The notes under the pieces are model-generated. The model saw only the letters and a program-made list of their open reading frames with translations. It was not told the origin of the DNA and made no database searches. The position numbers were made by a program, and so were the translations under genes. A stretch of 64,000 nucleotides of DNA from Catenuloplanes indicus. GTDB lineage: Bacteria; Actinomycetota; Actinomycetes; Mycobacteriales; Micromonosporaceae. Positions 26,065 to 34,410 of this stretch are shown one piece after another. Position 1 is the stretch's first letter; every line of letters begins with the position of its first letter. The stretch is from positions 3,534,001-3,598,000 of the forward strand of contig NZ_JAUSUZ010000001.1 in assembly GCF_030813715.1 (NCBI RefSeq). Reading direction: 5' to 3'.

Positions 26065-27735
26065 TCAGGAGGCGACGTCAATCGTGACGGTGACGGTGGC
26101 CTGATCGATCTCGGTGGTGCGGAGGGTGAACTTGAACTCCCACGCACCGGCCGCCGGCAGCTGGAACTCGCTGATCGCATGGTTGTCGGCGACGCGGAGC
26201 ATGGGTACGTCGATCGGCTCGATCCCGGCGGCCGGGAGCGCGGCGGTGGTGGTCCACTCCTCCGCCTTGAGCAGGTTCGTGGTGCCGGGTTCGTACGCGT
26301 ACAGGTGCATCGAGTTGCTGCCGACCTTCGCCGGGTCCAGCTCGACCTGCAGCGTGTAGAGCTGGCTGTCGACCAGCACCGAGAAGTAGCCCTCGTCGGC
26401 CAGCACCGCGTTCTCCGACTCCGTGCGCGCGGGTGTCTGCTGGACCAGCACGGAGGTGACGCCGAGCACCACCACGGTGATGGCCAGCTCGGCCCAGACC
26501 GCGGTCCGGATCCGCCCCGGGTTCTCCGCGGTGACCCGCTTGCGGACCAGTGACCGGGAGTACGCGGCCACCCCGATCACGGCCGCGAACAGCACGGTCT
26601 TGGCGATGATGAACCGGCCGTACGTGGTGCCGGTGAGCGCGGCCGGCGTACCGATCTCGATCAGCGCGTTGACCACGCCCGCCAGTAGCAGCGCGCTGAC
26701 CGCGAGCGCGGCCCACCGGGACCAGATCGGCAGGATCGCGCCGAGTTCCCGCTCGCTGGCCTGGCGCAGCAGGAAACCGACCAGCATGACCAGGCCGCCG
26801 AGCCAGACCGCCATGCTGATCAGGTGGATCGCGTCCACCACGACGGAGACGGCCGCGACCGGGGAGGCGGACGGGTGGCCGGTCAGCGGCCAGGTGAAGA
26901 TCGCGGCGGTGCCGAGCGCGGCCAGCACGATCAGGTCGACCATGTTCTCGCCGGTGCGCCCGCCGTCGCCCCGGGTGGCCAGGATCGGGCGGAGCATGAT
27001 CGCGATCGCGATCAGCAGGCCGAGCCGGACCAGCAGCGCGGTGCCGAACGAGCTGGCGACCACGTCACCGAGCCCGCCGGCGTCCAGGATGTTCCCGCCA
27101 CTGGTGTACGGCGCCTGTAGATAGAGCGCGCCGAGCGTGCTGAACGCGACCAGGCCGAGGCCGGTGCGGACCAGCCGGGCCGGCACCCGGCGGCTGAGCC
27201 GGGCCGGCCAGAGGAACAGCAGCACCAGGACCGGGCCGACGATCAGCACGAGTCCGGCGTACCCGATGAACTTGACGACCGGGATGGTGTTCTTGACCAC
27301 CGGGTCGGTGTCGTCGCCGTCCTCGCCGAGCGCGGGCACCGCGGACGTGGCGCCGACCGAGAACGTGAACGCGCCGCTGACCGGGTGGCTGTCCGCGGAG
27401 ATCACCCGGTAGCTCACCAGGTACGTGCCACGCTGGTCGGCGGTGACCGGGATGATCAGCGTGGAGCCCTCCGCGCGCGCGTCACCGCCGACCCGGTCGC
27501 CGTTCGGCGCGATCACCTGGATCTTGCCGGTGACCGGGCTGACCCCCTCGCTGAACGTGAGCTTCACGTCCCCGGGAGCGGTCTGGACCACGGACTGGGC
27601 GGCGGGCGTGGTGCGCTGCAGGACGGCGTGCGCGCTGGCCGGGCTAGCCGGTCCGACGAACACCGTGAGCGCGCCCAGGACGAGCGCGGCGAGCACGGCC
27701 CAGCGGCGTCTTCTCTCGGCAGTCATGCCGGACAT
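26065..27735 (-). CDS. CopC-CopD fusion, copper resistance/import protein
   Basis: 556 residues. Signal peptide ends at ASA-HAVL; mature N-terminal His36 and the later DSHPVSG are the CopC copper ligands. Residues 150-430 form an eight-helix CopD region (PF05425-like). A C-terminal domain of about 110 residues (FSVLVDSQLYTLQVELDPAK onward) is an extracytoplasmic beta fold like FixH/YtkA. First gene of the operon with the YcnI-like protein. Expected role: periplasmic-side copper binding and delivery across the membrane. Confidence 0.92.
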   Translation of the reverse strand: MSGMTAERRRRWAVLAALVLGALTVFVGPASPASAHAVLQRTTPAAQSVVQTAPGDVKLTFSEGVSPVTGKIQVIAPNGDRVGGDARAEGSTLIIPVTADQRGTYLVSYRVISADSHPVSGAFTFSVGATSAVPALGEDGDDTDPVVKNTIPVVKFIGYAGLVLIVGPVLVLLFLWPARLSRRVPARLVRTGLGLVAFSTLGALYLQAPYTSGGNILDAGGLGDVVASSFGTALLVRLGLLIAIAIMLRPILATRGDGGRTGENMVDLIVLAALGTAAIFTWPLTGHPSASPVAAVSVVVDAIHLISMAVWLGGLVMLVGFLLRQASERELGAILPIWSRWAALAVSALLLAGVVNALIEIGTPAALTGTTYGRFIIAKTVLFAAVIGVAAYSRSLVRKRVTAENPGRIRTAVWAELAITVVVLGVTSVLVQQTPARTESENAVLADEGYFSVLVDSQLYTLQVELDPAKVGSNSMHLYAYEPGTTNLLKAEEWTTTAALPAAGIEPIDVPMLRVADNHAISEFQLPAAGAWEFKFTLRTTEIDQATVTVTIDVAS

Positions 27736-27991
27736 GCTCTCCCACGGATGTGGCGGTGATCGCCGGTGGTCGGCGTGGCGTGTGCCGCACTTACCGTTTC
27801 GACCCCAAATATGGAATCAAAACGGACAAAAAGCGGGGGGCGGGAGGGCATGCCCGGTTGGTCGGGTGGCCGGACCGGAAAGTTCCCGGCGATCACGGGA
27901 CCTTCGTCCGTACCCGCCGCGTCGCCGTGCCGTCACCGTGGGCACGGAACCGGGCGACGGCCCGGAACGACCAAGGGAGGTGGACTTCTCT

Positions 27992-28456
27992 GTGCAGGAT
28001 CGAGCCGGACCGTGGGCCGGACTCGCCGCCCGGCTCGGGCTCGCGGCCGTCTGGCTCTACGCCGGCGGCGCCAAGGTCGGCGATCTCGCCGGGTCGGCGC
28101 GCGCCGTCAACGCGTACCAGCTGCTGCCCTTCGACGTCGCCCAGGTGATCGGCGCGATGCTGCCGTTCGTCGAGGTAGCGGTCGGGTTGCTGCTGCTGGC
28201 CGGGCTCGCCACCCGGGTCTCGGCCGGGTTCTCCGCGCTGCTGCTGATGGTCTTCATCGCCGGCATCGCCAGCGCATGGGCCCGTGGCCTGCAGATCGAT
28301 TGCGGTTGCTTCGGCAGCGGCGGGCAGCTCGCCGCCGGGGAGAGCCCCACCTACGGCTGGGAGATCGCACGGGACGTCGGGTTCCTGCTCCTGGCCGGCT
28401 ACCTGATCGTCCGTCCCGACTCCAGATTCTCCGTCGACCGCTACCTGACGAGGTAA
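27992..28456 (+). CDS. MauE/DoxX-family membrane protein
   Basis: 154 residues with four hydrophobic helices and the cysteine pair CGCFGSGG near residue 100, typical of MauE, a partner for disulfide formation or redox maturation. GTG start 11 nt after AGGGAGG. Followed after 7 nt by a DsbA-like gene, so the pair probably forms an oxidative folding module, MauE recycling the thioredoxin-fold partner. The 256 nt upstream contain no gene. Confidence 0.85.
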   Translation: MQDRAGPWAGLAARLGLAAVWLYAGGAKVGDLAGSARAVNAYQLLPFDVAQVIGAMLPFVEVAVGLLLLAGLATRVSAGFSALLLMVFIAGIASAWARGLQIDCGCFGSGGQLAAGESPTYGWEIARDVGFLLLAGYLIVRPDSRFSVDRYLTR

Positions 28457-28463
28457 TGCACCC

Positions 28464-29180
28464 ATGAGCTCACGCAAAGATCAAAAACAGGCCAATCGCA
28501 TGGTACGCGAGCAGCTCGCCAAGGAGCGGCGCCGCAGGACCACGCTGTGGACCTCGGTGGCCGCCGCCGCGGTGCTGCTCGTCGCCGCCGTTGCCGGGTA
28601 CGGCTTCTTCGCCGCCCAGCGCTCCGGGGAGGTGATCACACCGGCCGCCGCGACCGCGGACGGCACCGGCTTCGCGGTCGGCACCGGGTCCGTCACCATC
28701 GACGTCTACGAGGACTTCATGTGCCCGGCCTGCGGCCAGTTCGAGAGCGCGGCCGCGTCGACCATCGACCAGCTGGTCAGCGAGGGCAAGGTCACGGTGG
28801 TCTACCACCCGATCTCGATCCTGGACCGTTACTCCAACGGCACGAACTACTCCACCCGCGCGTCCAGCGCCTCCGCCTGCGCCGCCGACGGCGGGAAGTT
28901 CACCGAATACCACAAGGCGCTCTTCGACAACCGGCCCGAAGAGGGCACGAACGGCCTCGACGACGCCAAGCTCATCTCGCTCGGCACCACGCTGGGTCTG
29001 GGGGATGACTTCACGCAGTGCGTCGAGGACGGAAAATACAAGACGTGGAGCGCACAGATCACGGACCGGGCGAGCGAACGCGGGGTCACCGGCACGCCGA
29101 CCGTCTACGTCGCCGGAACCGTGCTCAAGGACCGTTCCGCGGCCGGCCTGACCAGCGCGGTCGAGGCCGCCGTCAAGTAG
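28464..29180 (+). CDS. Membrane-anchored DsbA-like thiol oxidoreductase
   Basis: 238 residues. Highly basic N terminus, one membrane helix (about 29-50), then a thioredoxin-4/DsbA domain with active site CPAC (87-90) and cis-Pro region GTPTVY. A second Cys pair (around 134 and 188) may form a structural disulfide. Outward-facing by topology. Second gene of the MauE operon. Confidence 0.9.
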   Translation: MSSRKDQKQANRMVREQLAKERRRRTTLWTSVAAAAVLLVAAVAGYGFFAAQRSGEVITPAAATADGTGFAVGTGSVTIDVYEDFMCPACGQFESAAASTIDQLVSEGKVTVVYHPISILDRYSNGTNYSTRASSASACAADGGKFTEYHKALFDNRPEEGTNGLDDAKLISLGTTLGLGDDFTQCVEDGKYKTWSAQITDRASERGVTGTPTVYVAGTVLKDRSAAGLTSAVEAAVK

Positions 29181-29209
29181 GCCGGCTGGCGGCCGCGGCA
29201 GGCCGCCTG

Positions 29210-30469
29210 GTGGCCGCGGTCGTGGCCGGCGCGCTGGTCGCGCCGGTCCCGGCCGGACCCGCGCTCGCGCACGGGGCGGACGCACCGGCCGGCACCAACT
29301 ACCGCGCCCGGCTCACCGGCGTCTCCTCCGCCGTGCCCGGCCTCCGGCTGCGTGTCATCGAGGCCGGCGCCCGGCTCGAGCTGACCAACACCGGCAGCCG
29401 GGAGATCGAGGTGCTCGGCTACGAGCGCGAGCCGTACCTGCGGATCGGGCCGGACGGCGTCTTCGAGAACGTGAACTCCGCGGCCACCTACCTCAACGCC
29501 GGCATCTCCACGTCGACGACCGTGCCGGCCGGCACCGGGCCCACCGTGCCGCCGGTGTGGCGGCGGATCGCCGACCGGCCGTCCGTCCGCTGGCACGACC
29601 ACCGCACGTACTGGATGAGCGAGGACCGGCCACCCGCGGTCGCCGCGGACCCCACCCAGCCCCATCGGGTACGGGACTGGACCGTCGACCTCCGCGACGG
29701 TGTCACCCCGATCACCGCCACCGGCACGCTCGACTGGGTGCCGCCGCCGTACGCCGGCGGCTGGTGGGCCACGGTCGTCCTGGTCGCGGCCGCGGTCGCC
29801 GCGCTCGGGTTCCTCCGCGGCCGGCTCGCGCTCTGGCCGATGGCCGCGGTGTCCGCGCTCGCCGGCCTGTCCGCGCTCGCCTACACGGCCGGGCGCGAGA
29901 TCGACGCGGGCAACGACACGCTCGGCACCGCGCTGCCCGCGCTGCTCTCCACGCAACTGTGGCCCGCGCTCACCGGCGCCGGCGCGCTGGCCGCCGCCGC
30001 GTTCGCCGCCACCCGCCGGCCGTCCGCGGACTTCGCGCTCGCGCTGGCCGGCGTCTGCACCGGCGTCTTCGTCGGCCTCGCCAACGCGGGCGCCCTGATC
30101 AACTCCGTCGTCCCGGCCCCGTGGCCACCCACCGCGGCCCGCATCCTGGACGTGATCGCGCTCGGCGCCGGCTTCGGCCTCACCGCCGCCGCCGTCCTCC
30201 GCATGCGCGCCACCGCCCTCGCCGCGTCTTTCCACCTCCCGAACCCGTCACACCCCACCGGCTCGCCGGACTCGACCGGCTTGCCGGACCCCACGGGTTC
30301 ACCGGGCGCCACCGGATCATCGGCCGCAACCGGATCGTCGGACCCCACGGACTCGTCGGCGGCCGGCGACACTCCGCCCCTCGTCGGCACCCGGCCGCGC
30401 GCCGGCCGCCCGCGCCGCGCTCCCCTCACGCTCAAAGCGGCCCTCGAAGATCCTCCCGACAGCGACTGA
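29210..30469 (+). CDS. Uncharacterised exported membrane protein
   Basis: About 419 residues from a GTG at 29210; the start is uncertain because no ribosome site is seen and the frame is open upstream. Signal-like VAAVVAGALVAP with cleavage after PALA, an extracellular domain of about 170 residues containing WHDHRTYWM, then five to six membrane helices and a Thr/Ser/Pro-rich tail with repeated TGSP/TGSS units. It follows the DsbA-like gene by 29 nt and is likely the third gene of that operon. The His-rich WHDH segment could bind a metal, which is speculative. Confidence 0.6.
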   Translation: MAAVVAGALVAPVPAGPALAHGADAPAGTNYRARLTGVSSAVPGLRLRVIEAGARLELTNTGSREIEVLGYEREPYLRIGPDGVFENVNSAATYLNAGISTSTTVPAGTGPTVPPVWRRIADRPSVRWHDHRTYWMSEDRPPAVAADPTQPHRVRDWTVDLRDGVTPITATGTLDWVPPPYAGGWWATVVLVAAAVAALGFLRGRLALWPMAAVSALAGLSALAYTAGREIDAGNDTLGTALPALLSTQLWPALTGAGALAAAAFAATRRPSADFALALAGVCTGVFVGLANAGALINSVVPAPWPPTAARILDVIALGAGFGLTAAAVLRMRATALAASFHLPNPSHPTGSPDSTGLPDPTGSPGATGSSAATGSSDPTDSSAAGDTPPLVGTRPRAGRPRRAPLTLKAALEDPPDSD

Positions 30470-30519
30470 CCAGCGCGGCCACCGGCAGGGAGTCGCGACG
30501 TGTGGGGTTCGTGGTGACC

Positions 30520-30606
30520 GCCCACCCAACCGGAAGGGAGGCCGCCCGCGGCCGACCGGTGCCCGCGGGAGCATGCGGGCAGCACCACGCCGGAAGCGGG
30601 AAAATC
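30520..30606 (+). repeat. Interspersed intergenic repeat, copy C (long form)
   Basis: About 87 bp, nearly identical to the reverse complement of 38249-38333: CCCAACCGGAAGGGAGGCC, GACCGGTGCCCGCGGGAGCA, CCACGCCGGAAGCGGGAAAA. Lies between convergent genes. Confidence 0.75.
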
Positions 30607-30617
30607 AGCATTTGATC

Positions 30618-31367
30618 CTAGATTGCCGGCACCGAGAAGCCGTAGGGCAGTTCGAGGCGGTGGGCGGCCAGGAGCGCGGTGTCGGCGAGGAGTGTGCGGG
30701 TCGGGGCGTCCGCGGTGATGCGGCCCGCGTCGAGGATGACGGCACGGTCGCAGAGTTCGAGTGCGTACGGCAGGTCGTGGGTGACCATCAGGACCGTGAC
30801 CGGCAGGCCGCGCAGGATGTCGGCGAGTTCGCGGCGGGAGGCCGGGTCGAGGTTGGAGCTGGGCTCGTCGAGCACCAGGATCTCCGGGCGCATGGCGAGG
30901 ACCGTGGCGACCGCGACCCGGCGGCGCTGGCCGAAGCTGAGGTGGCTGGGGATGCGGTCGCGGTGCTCGCGCATGCCGACCGCGTCCAGTGCCTCGTCGA
31001 CGCGGGCCTGGAGTTCGGCGCCGCGCAGGCCGAGGTTGGCCGGGCCGAACGCGACGTCCTCCGCGACCGTCGGCAGGAACAGCTGGTCGTCCGGGTCCTG
31101 GAAGACGATGCCGACGCGGCGGCGGATCTCGGTGAGCGTGGCCCGGTCGCGGGTGACGGTCAGGCCGCCGACCGTGACCGTGCCGGTGCCGCCGCCGAGG
31201 ATGCCGTTGAGGTGCAGCACCAGCGTGGTCTTCCCGGCGCCGTTCGGGCCGAGCAGCGCGACGCGTTCGCCGCGTGCGACGCGCAGCGTGACGCCGTCCA
31301 GCGCACGGTGTCCGTCGGGGTAGGCGAACGTGACGTCACGGACGTCCAGGCTCGGTGCTTCGGTCAT
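30618..31367 (-). CDS. cbiO: Cobalt/nickel ECF transporter ATP-binding protein
   Basis: 249 residues from the ATG at 31367, which overlaps the upstream stop by 4 bp. ABC motifs: Walker A GPNGAGKTT, Q-loop FQDPDDQLF, signature LSFGQ, Walker B ILVLDEP, switch His in MVTHD. FQDPDDQLF is characteristic of the CbiO/EcfA group. Last gene of the cbiMNQO cluster; energises metal uptake. Could equally be named nikO if the substrate is nickel. Confidence 0.93.
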   Translation of the reverse strand: MTEAPSLDVRDVTFAYPDGHRALDGVTLRVARGERVALLGPNGAGKTTLVLHLNGILGGGTGTVTVGGLTVTRDRATLTEIRRRVGIVFQDPDDQLFLPTVAEDVAFGPANLGLRGAELQARVDEALDAVGMREHRDRIPSHLSFGQRRRVAVATVLAMRPEILVLDEPSSNLDPASRRELADILRGLPVTVLMVTHDLPYALELCDRAVILDAGRITADAPTRTLLADTALLAAHRLELPYGFSVPAI

Positions 31368-32086
31368 ATGAGGATGGTCGCGCCGACCGCGATCGTGGCC
31401 GTCACCAGGGGTACGGTCGCGGCCGCCGCCCACTCCGCCGCGCTCGCCCCGCCGCCGGCCTGCGGCAGGCTGCCGGTGTACCCGCGGGACAGCATCGCCA
31501 GGTAGACGCGCTCGCCGCGCTCGAACGCGCGCAGGAACAGCGCGCCGACGCCGGACGCGAAGCCGCGCAGCTGCCACAGGAACCGTGGGTCGTCGCCGCG
31601 GGCCAGCCGGGCGGTACGCATGCGCCGCGCCTCGTCCGCGAGCACGTCCAGGTAGCGGAGCATGAACGTGGCGATCTGGGTCAGCACCGGCGGGCAGTGC
31701 AACCGGTCCAGGCCGACGATGATGTCCCGGGTGCTGGTGGTCGCGGCCAGGATCAGCGCGACCAGCACCCCGAGCGTGCCCTTGACCAGCAGGTTGAAGC
31801 CGCCGTACAGCCCTTCCACGGACAGCTGCAGGCCGTGCCAGTCGACCTTCTCGCCCGCGACCGCGAACGGCATCAGCAGCGCCAGCAGCACGAACGGCGT
31901 CTCCACCAGGCTGCGTTTCGCCAGCCAGCCGGCCGGGACGCGGGCGGTCGCGGCGAGCGCGACGACGATCAGCGTGTGCACCCCGAACGCCCAGACCGCC
32001 TCGCGCGGCGTCGCCACCACCGCCACCGTGATCGCGACGGTCGCGGCGATCTTCACCTCGGGTGCGAGGCGGTGGATCGGGCTCAT
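31364..32086 (-). CDS. cbiQ: Cobalt/nickel ECF transporter transmembrane T component
   Basis: 240 residues; start ATG at 32086 overlaps the preceding stop by 4 bp. Hydrophobic helices plus the coupling motif MRTARLARGDD with two Ala-Arg signatures for contacting the ATPase. Begins MSPIHRLAPEVK, the usual CbiQ start. Confidence 0.92.
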   Translation of the reverse strand: MSPIHRLAPEVKIAATVAITVAVVATPREAVWAFGVHTLIVVALAATARVPAGWLAKRSLVETPFVLLALLMPFAVAGEKVDWHGLQLSVEGLYGGFNLLVKGTLGVLVALILAATTSTRDIIVGLDRLHCPPVLTQIATFMLRYLDVLADEARRMRTARLARGDDPRFLWQLRGFASGVGALFLRAFERGERVYLAMLSRGYTGSLPQAGGGASAAEWAAAATVPLVTATIAVGATILI

Positions 32087-32409
32087 CGCCGGGTACGCCT
32101 GAGCAGCCAGAAAACGCCACCGGTGACGGCGAAGACCAGCAGCACGCCCGCGACGCCGGAGAGGCCGGTCGACAGGTACGCGTTGTCGATCCCCGCGACG
32201 CCGTAGTCGGCCAGCGGGCTGTCCGCCAGCTCGTGCTCCTTCGCGCCCTGCGCCATGCACGTGCCGCCGGTGATCTCACCGTCCGCGTTCGTCGTGCAGC
32301 CCCGCGTCGAGGCGGAGTCGAGACCGTCCGGCGCGGACGACGCGAAGCTGCTCACCACACCGGCCAGCAGCAGCGCGGCCAGCAGACCGGCCAGGACGAA
32401 CTTCCTCAT
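32083..32409 (-). CDS. cbiN: Cobalt/nickel transport auxiliary protein with PDGL motif
   Basis: 108 residues with N-terminal and C-terminal membrane helices and the periplasmic SSAPDGLDS motif of the PDGLE/CbiN family. Overlaps both neighbours by 4 bp. Confidence 0.88.
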   Translation of the reverse strand: MRKFVLAGLLAALLLAGVVSSFASSAPDGLDSASTRGCTTNADGEITGGTCMAQGAKEHELADSPLADYGVAGIDNAYLSTGLSGVAGVLLVFAVTGGVFWLLRRTRR

Positions 32410-33101
32410 GCCGGAACTCCGATCCTCGGCTTGACCGAACGCAGCGCGTAGACCAGGTCGGGGCGGACCCGGGCGACCGTCGCGACCGTGGCCGCGCTGA
32501 TCAGTCCTTCGCCCACGCCGATCAGCACGTGCGTGCCGGCCATCGCCGCCGCCACGCCGGTCAGCCCGACGCCGGTCAGCTCGGTGGAGCCGCCCAGCGC
32601 GTACTGCAGCACGAAACTCTGCGACGCCGCCACCACGCTCACCACGGACGCGACGAAAACCGAGATCGACAACCCCGTGGGGGTACGCGGGAGCATGCGC
32701 AGCAGCAGCACCGTGACCCCGAACGCGACCGCGGTGGAGACCAGTCCCATGTTCGTGATGTTCGGCCCCAGCGCCGTGATGCCACCGTCCGCGAAGAACA
32801 GCGCCTGCGCCGCGATCACGATCGTCACGCACAGCGCGCCGACCCACGGCCCGACCAGGATCGCGGCCAGCGCGCCACCCAGCAGGTGCCCGCTCACCCC
32901 CGGCAACACCGGGAAGTTGAGCATCTGCACCGCGAAGATGAACGCGGCGACCAGCCCCGCCATCGGCACCAGCCGGTCCTCGAGATCACGGCGGCCGTTC
33001 ATCAGACACACCGCGATGGCGACGGCGGCCAGCACGGCATATGCGACGGAGACGGGCCCGTTGAGGACACCGTTCGATATGTGCAGGGCCTCGATGTCCA
33101 T
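32406..33101 (-). CDS. cbiM: Cobalt/nickel ECF transporter substrate-binding S component
   Basis: 231 residues. Begins M-D-I-E-A-L-HIS: the mature family start is M-H-I, and here the metal-binding His is displaced to residue 7 by a short N-terminal extension (M-H in position 2 is absent), so the true N terminus or the metal site deserves checking. Several helices with GGALAAILVGPWVGAL and the late GTHVLIGVGEGLI motif confirm CbiM. First gene of the four-gene operon; a Nur-box-like site lies 55 bp upstream. Confidence 0.9.
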   Translation of the reverse strand: MDIEALHISNGVLNGPVSVAYAVLAAVAIAVCLMNGRRDLEDRLVPMAGLVAAFIFAVQMLNFPVLPGVSGHLLGGALAAILVGPWVGALCVTIVIAAQALFFADGGITALGPNITNMGLVSTAVAFGVTVLLLRMLPRTPTGLSISVFVASVVSVVAASQSFVLQYALGGSTELTGVGLTGVAAAMAGTHVLIGVGEGLISAATVATVARVRPDLVYALRSVKPRIGVPA

Positions 33102-33155
33102 TGAGCGCCGCTCCCCTCCTCGGGTCGCGCTCAGACTATTCGTCGCTGCGCTCAG

Positions 33156-33172
33156 TTGCCAAGGAGTTGCAA
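33156..33172. promoter_or_regulatory. Putative Nur box (nickel-responsive Fur-family operator)
   Basis: TTGCCA-N5-TTGCAA matches the Streptomyces Nur consensus tTGCaa-N5-ttGCAA at 10 of the 12 half-site bases or better. It sits between cbiM (minus) and bcp (plus), suggesting nickel-dependent repression of the transporter and hence a nickel substrate. Consensus recalled from published work on Nur; not searched here. Confidence 0.6.
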
Positions 33173-33194
33173 CTGTTGGCTTCGGCACCGCCGG

Positions 33195-33200
33195 TAGGGT
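33195..33200 (+). promoter_or_regulatory. Leaderless -10 box (TAGGGT) of bcp
   Basis: Ends 7 nt before the ATG at 33208, with no Shine-Dalgarno sequence between. Confidence 0.55.
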
Positions 33201-33207
33201 TGCTCCC

Positions 33208-33684
33208 ATGACCGAAGCCATCCGCCTCACCGCCGGTGACCCCGCCCCCACGTTCACCCTGCCGACCGACACCGGCGACCAGCTGTCCCTGGCGGACCTG
33301 CGCGGACGCAAGGTCATCCTGTACGTCTACCCCAGCGCCATGACCCCCGGCTGCACCAAGCAGGCCTGCGACTTCCGCGACTCACTGGCCTCACTGACCG
33401 CCGCCGGCTACCAGGTGGTCGGCATCTCCCCGGACACCCCCGCCAAACTGGCGAAGTTCCGCGAACACGACGCGCTCACCTTCCCGCTGGTCTCCGACCC
33501 GGACAAGTCCGTGCTGACCGCGTACGGCGCGTACGGCGAGAAGAAGCTCTACGGCAAGACCGTCGTCGGCGTCATCCGCTCCACCTTCGTCATCGACGAG
33601 GAGGGCACCATCGACCGCGCCCTCTACAACGTCAAGGCCACCGGCCACGTCGCCAAGCTCCGCAAGGACCTCGGTCTGGACTGA
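33208..33684 (+). CDS. bcp: Peroxiredoxin, Bcp/PrxQ type
   Basis: 158 residues. PSAMTPGCTKQACDF carries the peroxidatic Cys49 and the resolving Cys54 five residues on, the classic atypical 2-Cys arrangement. Cytosolic; reduces hydrogen peroxide and organic peroxides with thioredoxin. Likely leaderless. Divergent from the cobalt/nickel transporter, with the Nur-like site in between. Confidence 0.95.
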   Translation: MTEAIRLTAGDPAPTFTLPTDTGDQLSLADLRGRKVILYVYPSAMTPGCTKQACDFRDSLASLTAAGYQVVGISPDTPAKLAKFREHDALTFPLVSDPDKSVLTAYGAYGEKKLYGKTVVGVIRSTFVIDEEGTIDRALYNVKATGHVAKLRKDLGLD

Positions 33685-33707
33685 GCCGAACTGCCGGAGG
33701 GTCCGGC

Positions 33708-33713
33708 TAGCGT
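33708..33713 (+). promoter_or_regulatory. Leaderless -10 box (TAGCGT)
   Basis: Ends 6 nt before the GTG at 33720 of the HNH gene. Confidence 0.5.
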
Positions 33714-33719
33714 TCCGGC

Positions 33720-34195
33720 GTGGTCGAATACACGCCGGAGGCGCTGGCCCGCGCCGCGGCAGTCTCCCAGAGCGTCTACGGCGTGCTGCGTGAACTCGGC
33801 ATCCGGATCAGCGGCGGCTCGCACGCGCACATCAGCCGGCGGCTCAAACAGTTCGGGATAGACACGTCGCATTTCACCGGTCGCGCACACAATCGGGGGA
33901 AACGCGATTCCTACCGGCTGACCCCCGACCAGGTCCTGGTGCGACGCCCACCCGACGCGCGCCGCGTCCCCGGCCCCGCCGTCTCGGCCGCGCGCTGCAA
34001 CAGCGCGGCGTCCCACACGTCTGCGCAGCGTGCGGCGTGGGCGACCGCTGGCAGGGCCGACCGCTCAAGCTGCACGTCGACCACATCGACGGCGACTTCC
34101 TGAACAACACGGCAGAGAACCTCCGCTTCCTCTGCCCGAACTGCCACAGCCAGACCGCCACCTACGCCAACCGCAAACGCACCGGTCAACTATGA
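33720..34195 (+). pseudogene. HNH endonuclease, frameshifted
   Basis: The N-terminal half in the first frame has a helix-turn-helix-like region (SQSVYGVLRELGIRISGGSH) and FTGRAHNRGKRDSY. The C-terminal half lies in the frame two bases on and reads CAACG, HVDHIDGDFLNN, ENLRFLCPNCHSQT, the full HNH zinc-finger nuclease core, ending at 34195. Restoring one C in the run at 33974-33977 would join them into a protein of about 158 residues. Either a true pseudogene, a sequencing error in a G+C-rich run, or a rare programmed shift. First element of the accessory island. Confidence 0.8.
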
Positions 34196-34229
34196 TCCCG
34201 GAACAGCGCAGGTCACATCGTCGCTCGTG

Positions 34230-34304
34230 GGGGCCGTAGCCCAATTGGCAGGAGGCAAACGGTTTAGGTCCGTTCCAGTGCGGGTTCGAGTCCCGCCGGC
34301 CCCA
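34230..34304 (+). tRNA. Class-I-shaped tRNA with anticodon TAG (Leu codon CUA), no long variable arm
   Basis: 75 nt. Acceptor GGGGCCG/CGGCCCC with discriminator A, anticodon stem AACGG/CCGTT with loop TTTAGGT, variable loop of only 5 nt (CCAGT), T arm GCGGGTTCGAGTCCCGC. All stems pair, so it looks foldable. Genuine bacterial tRNA-Leu species have a long variable arm, which this lacks, so its amino-acid identity is doubtful. Lies at the left edge of the accessory island. Confidence 0.75.
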
Positions 34305-34410
34305 CTCCTTCGCCGCGCCTACCGGCCGCGGACTTCCCGGGCCCACCAGGGATCTCTCGACAACCGTTAACCGCTCGTCGAGAGCTGGCCCTTCTTCTGC
34401 CCTGGCTCAG

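Noticed and set aside
30618-32279. Single 553-residue ATPase frame
   Set aside because: The N-terminal 300 residues are a shadow of cbiQ; the ABC protein starts at 31367 with a 4-bp overlap.
33060-33207. Cobalamin riboswitch upstream of cbiMNQO
   Set aside because: No B12-box or paired architecture seen in the short leader; a Nur-like operator explains regulation better.
32488-33684. 398-residue frame ending in the peroxiredoxin
   Set aside because: The first 240 residues are antisense to cbiM; the true start is 33208 by family length and -10 box.
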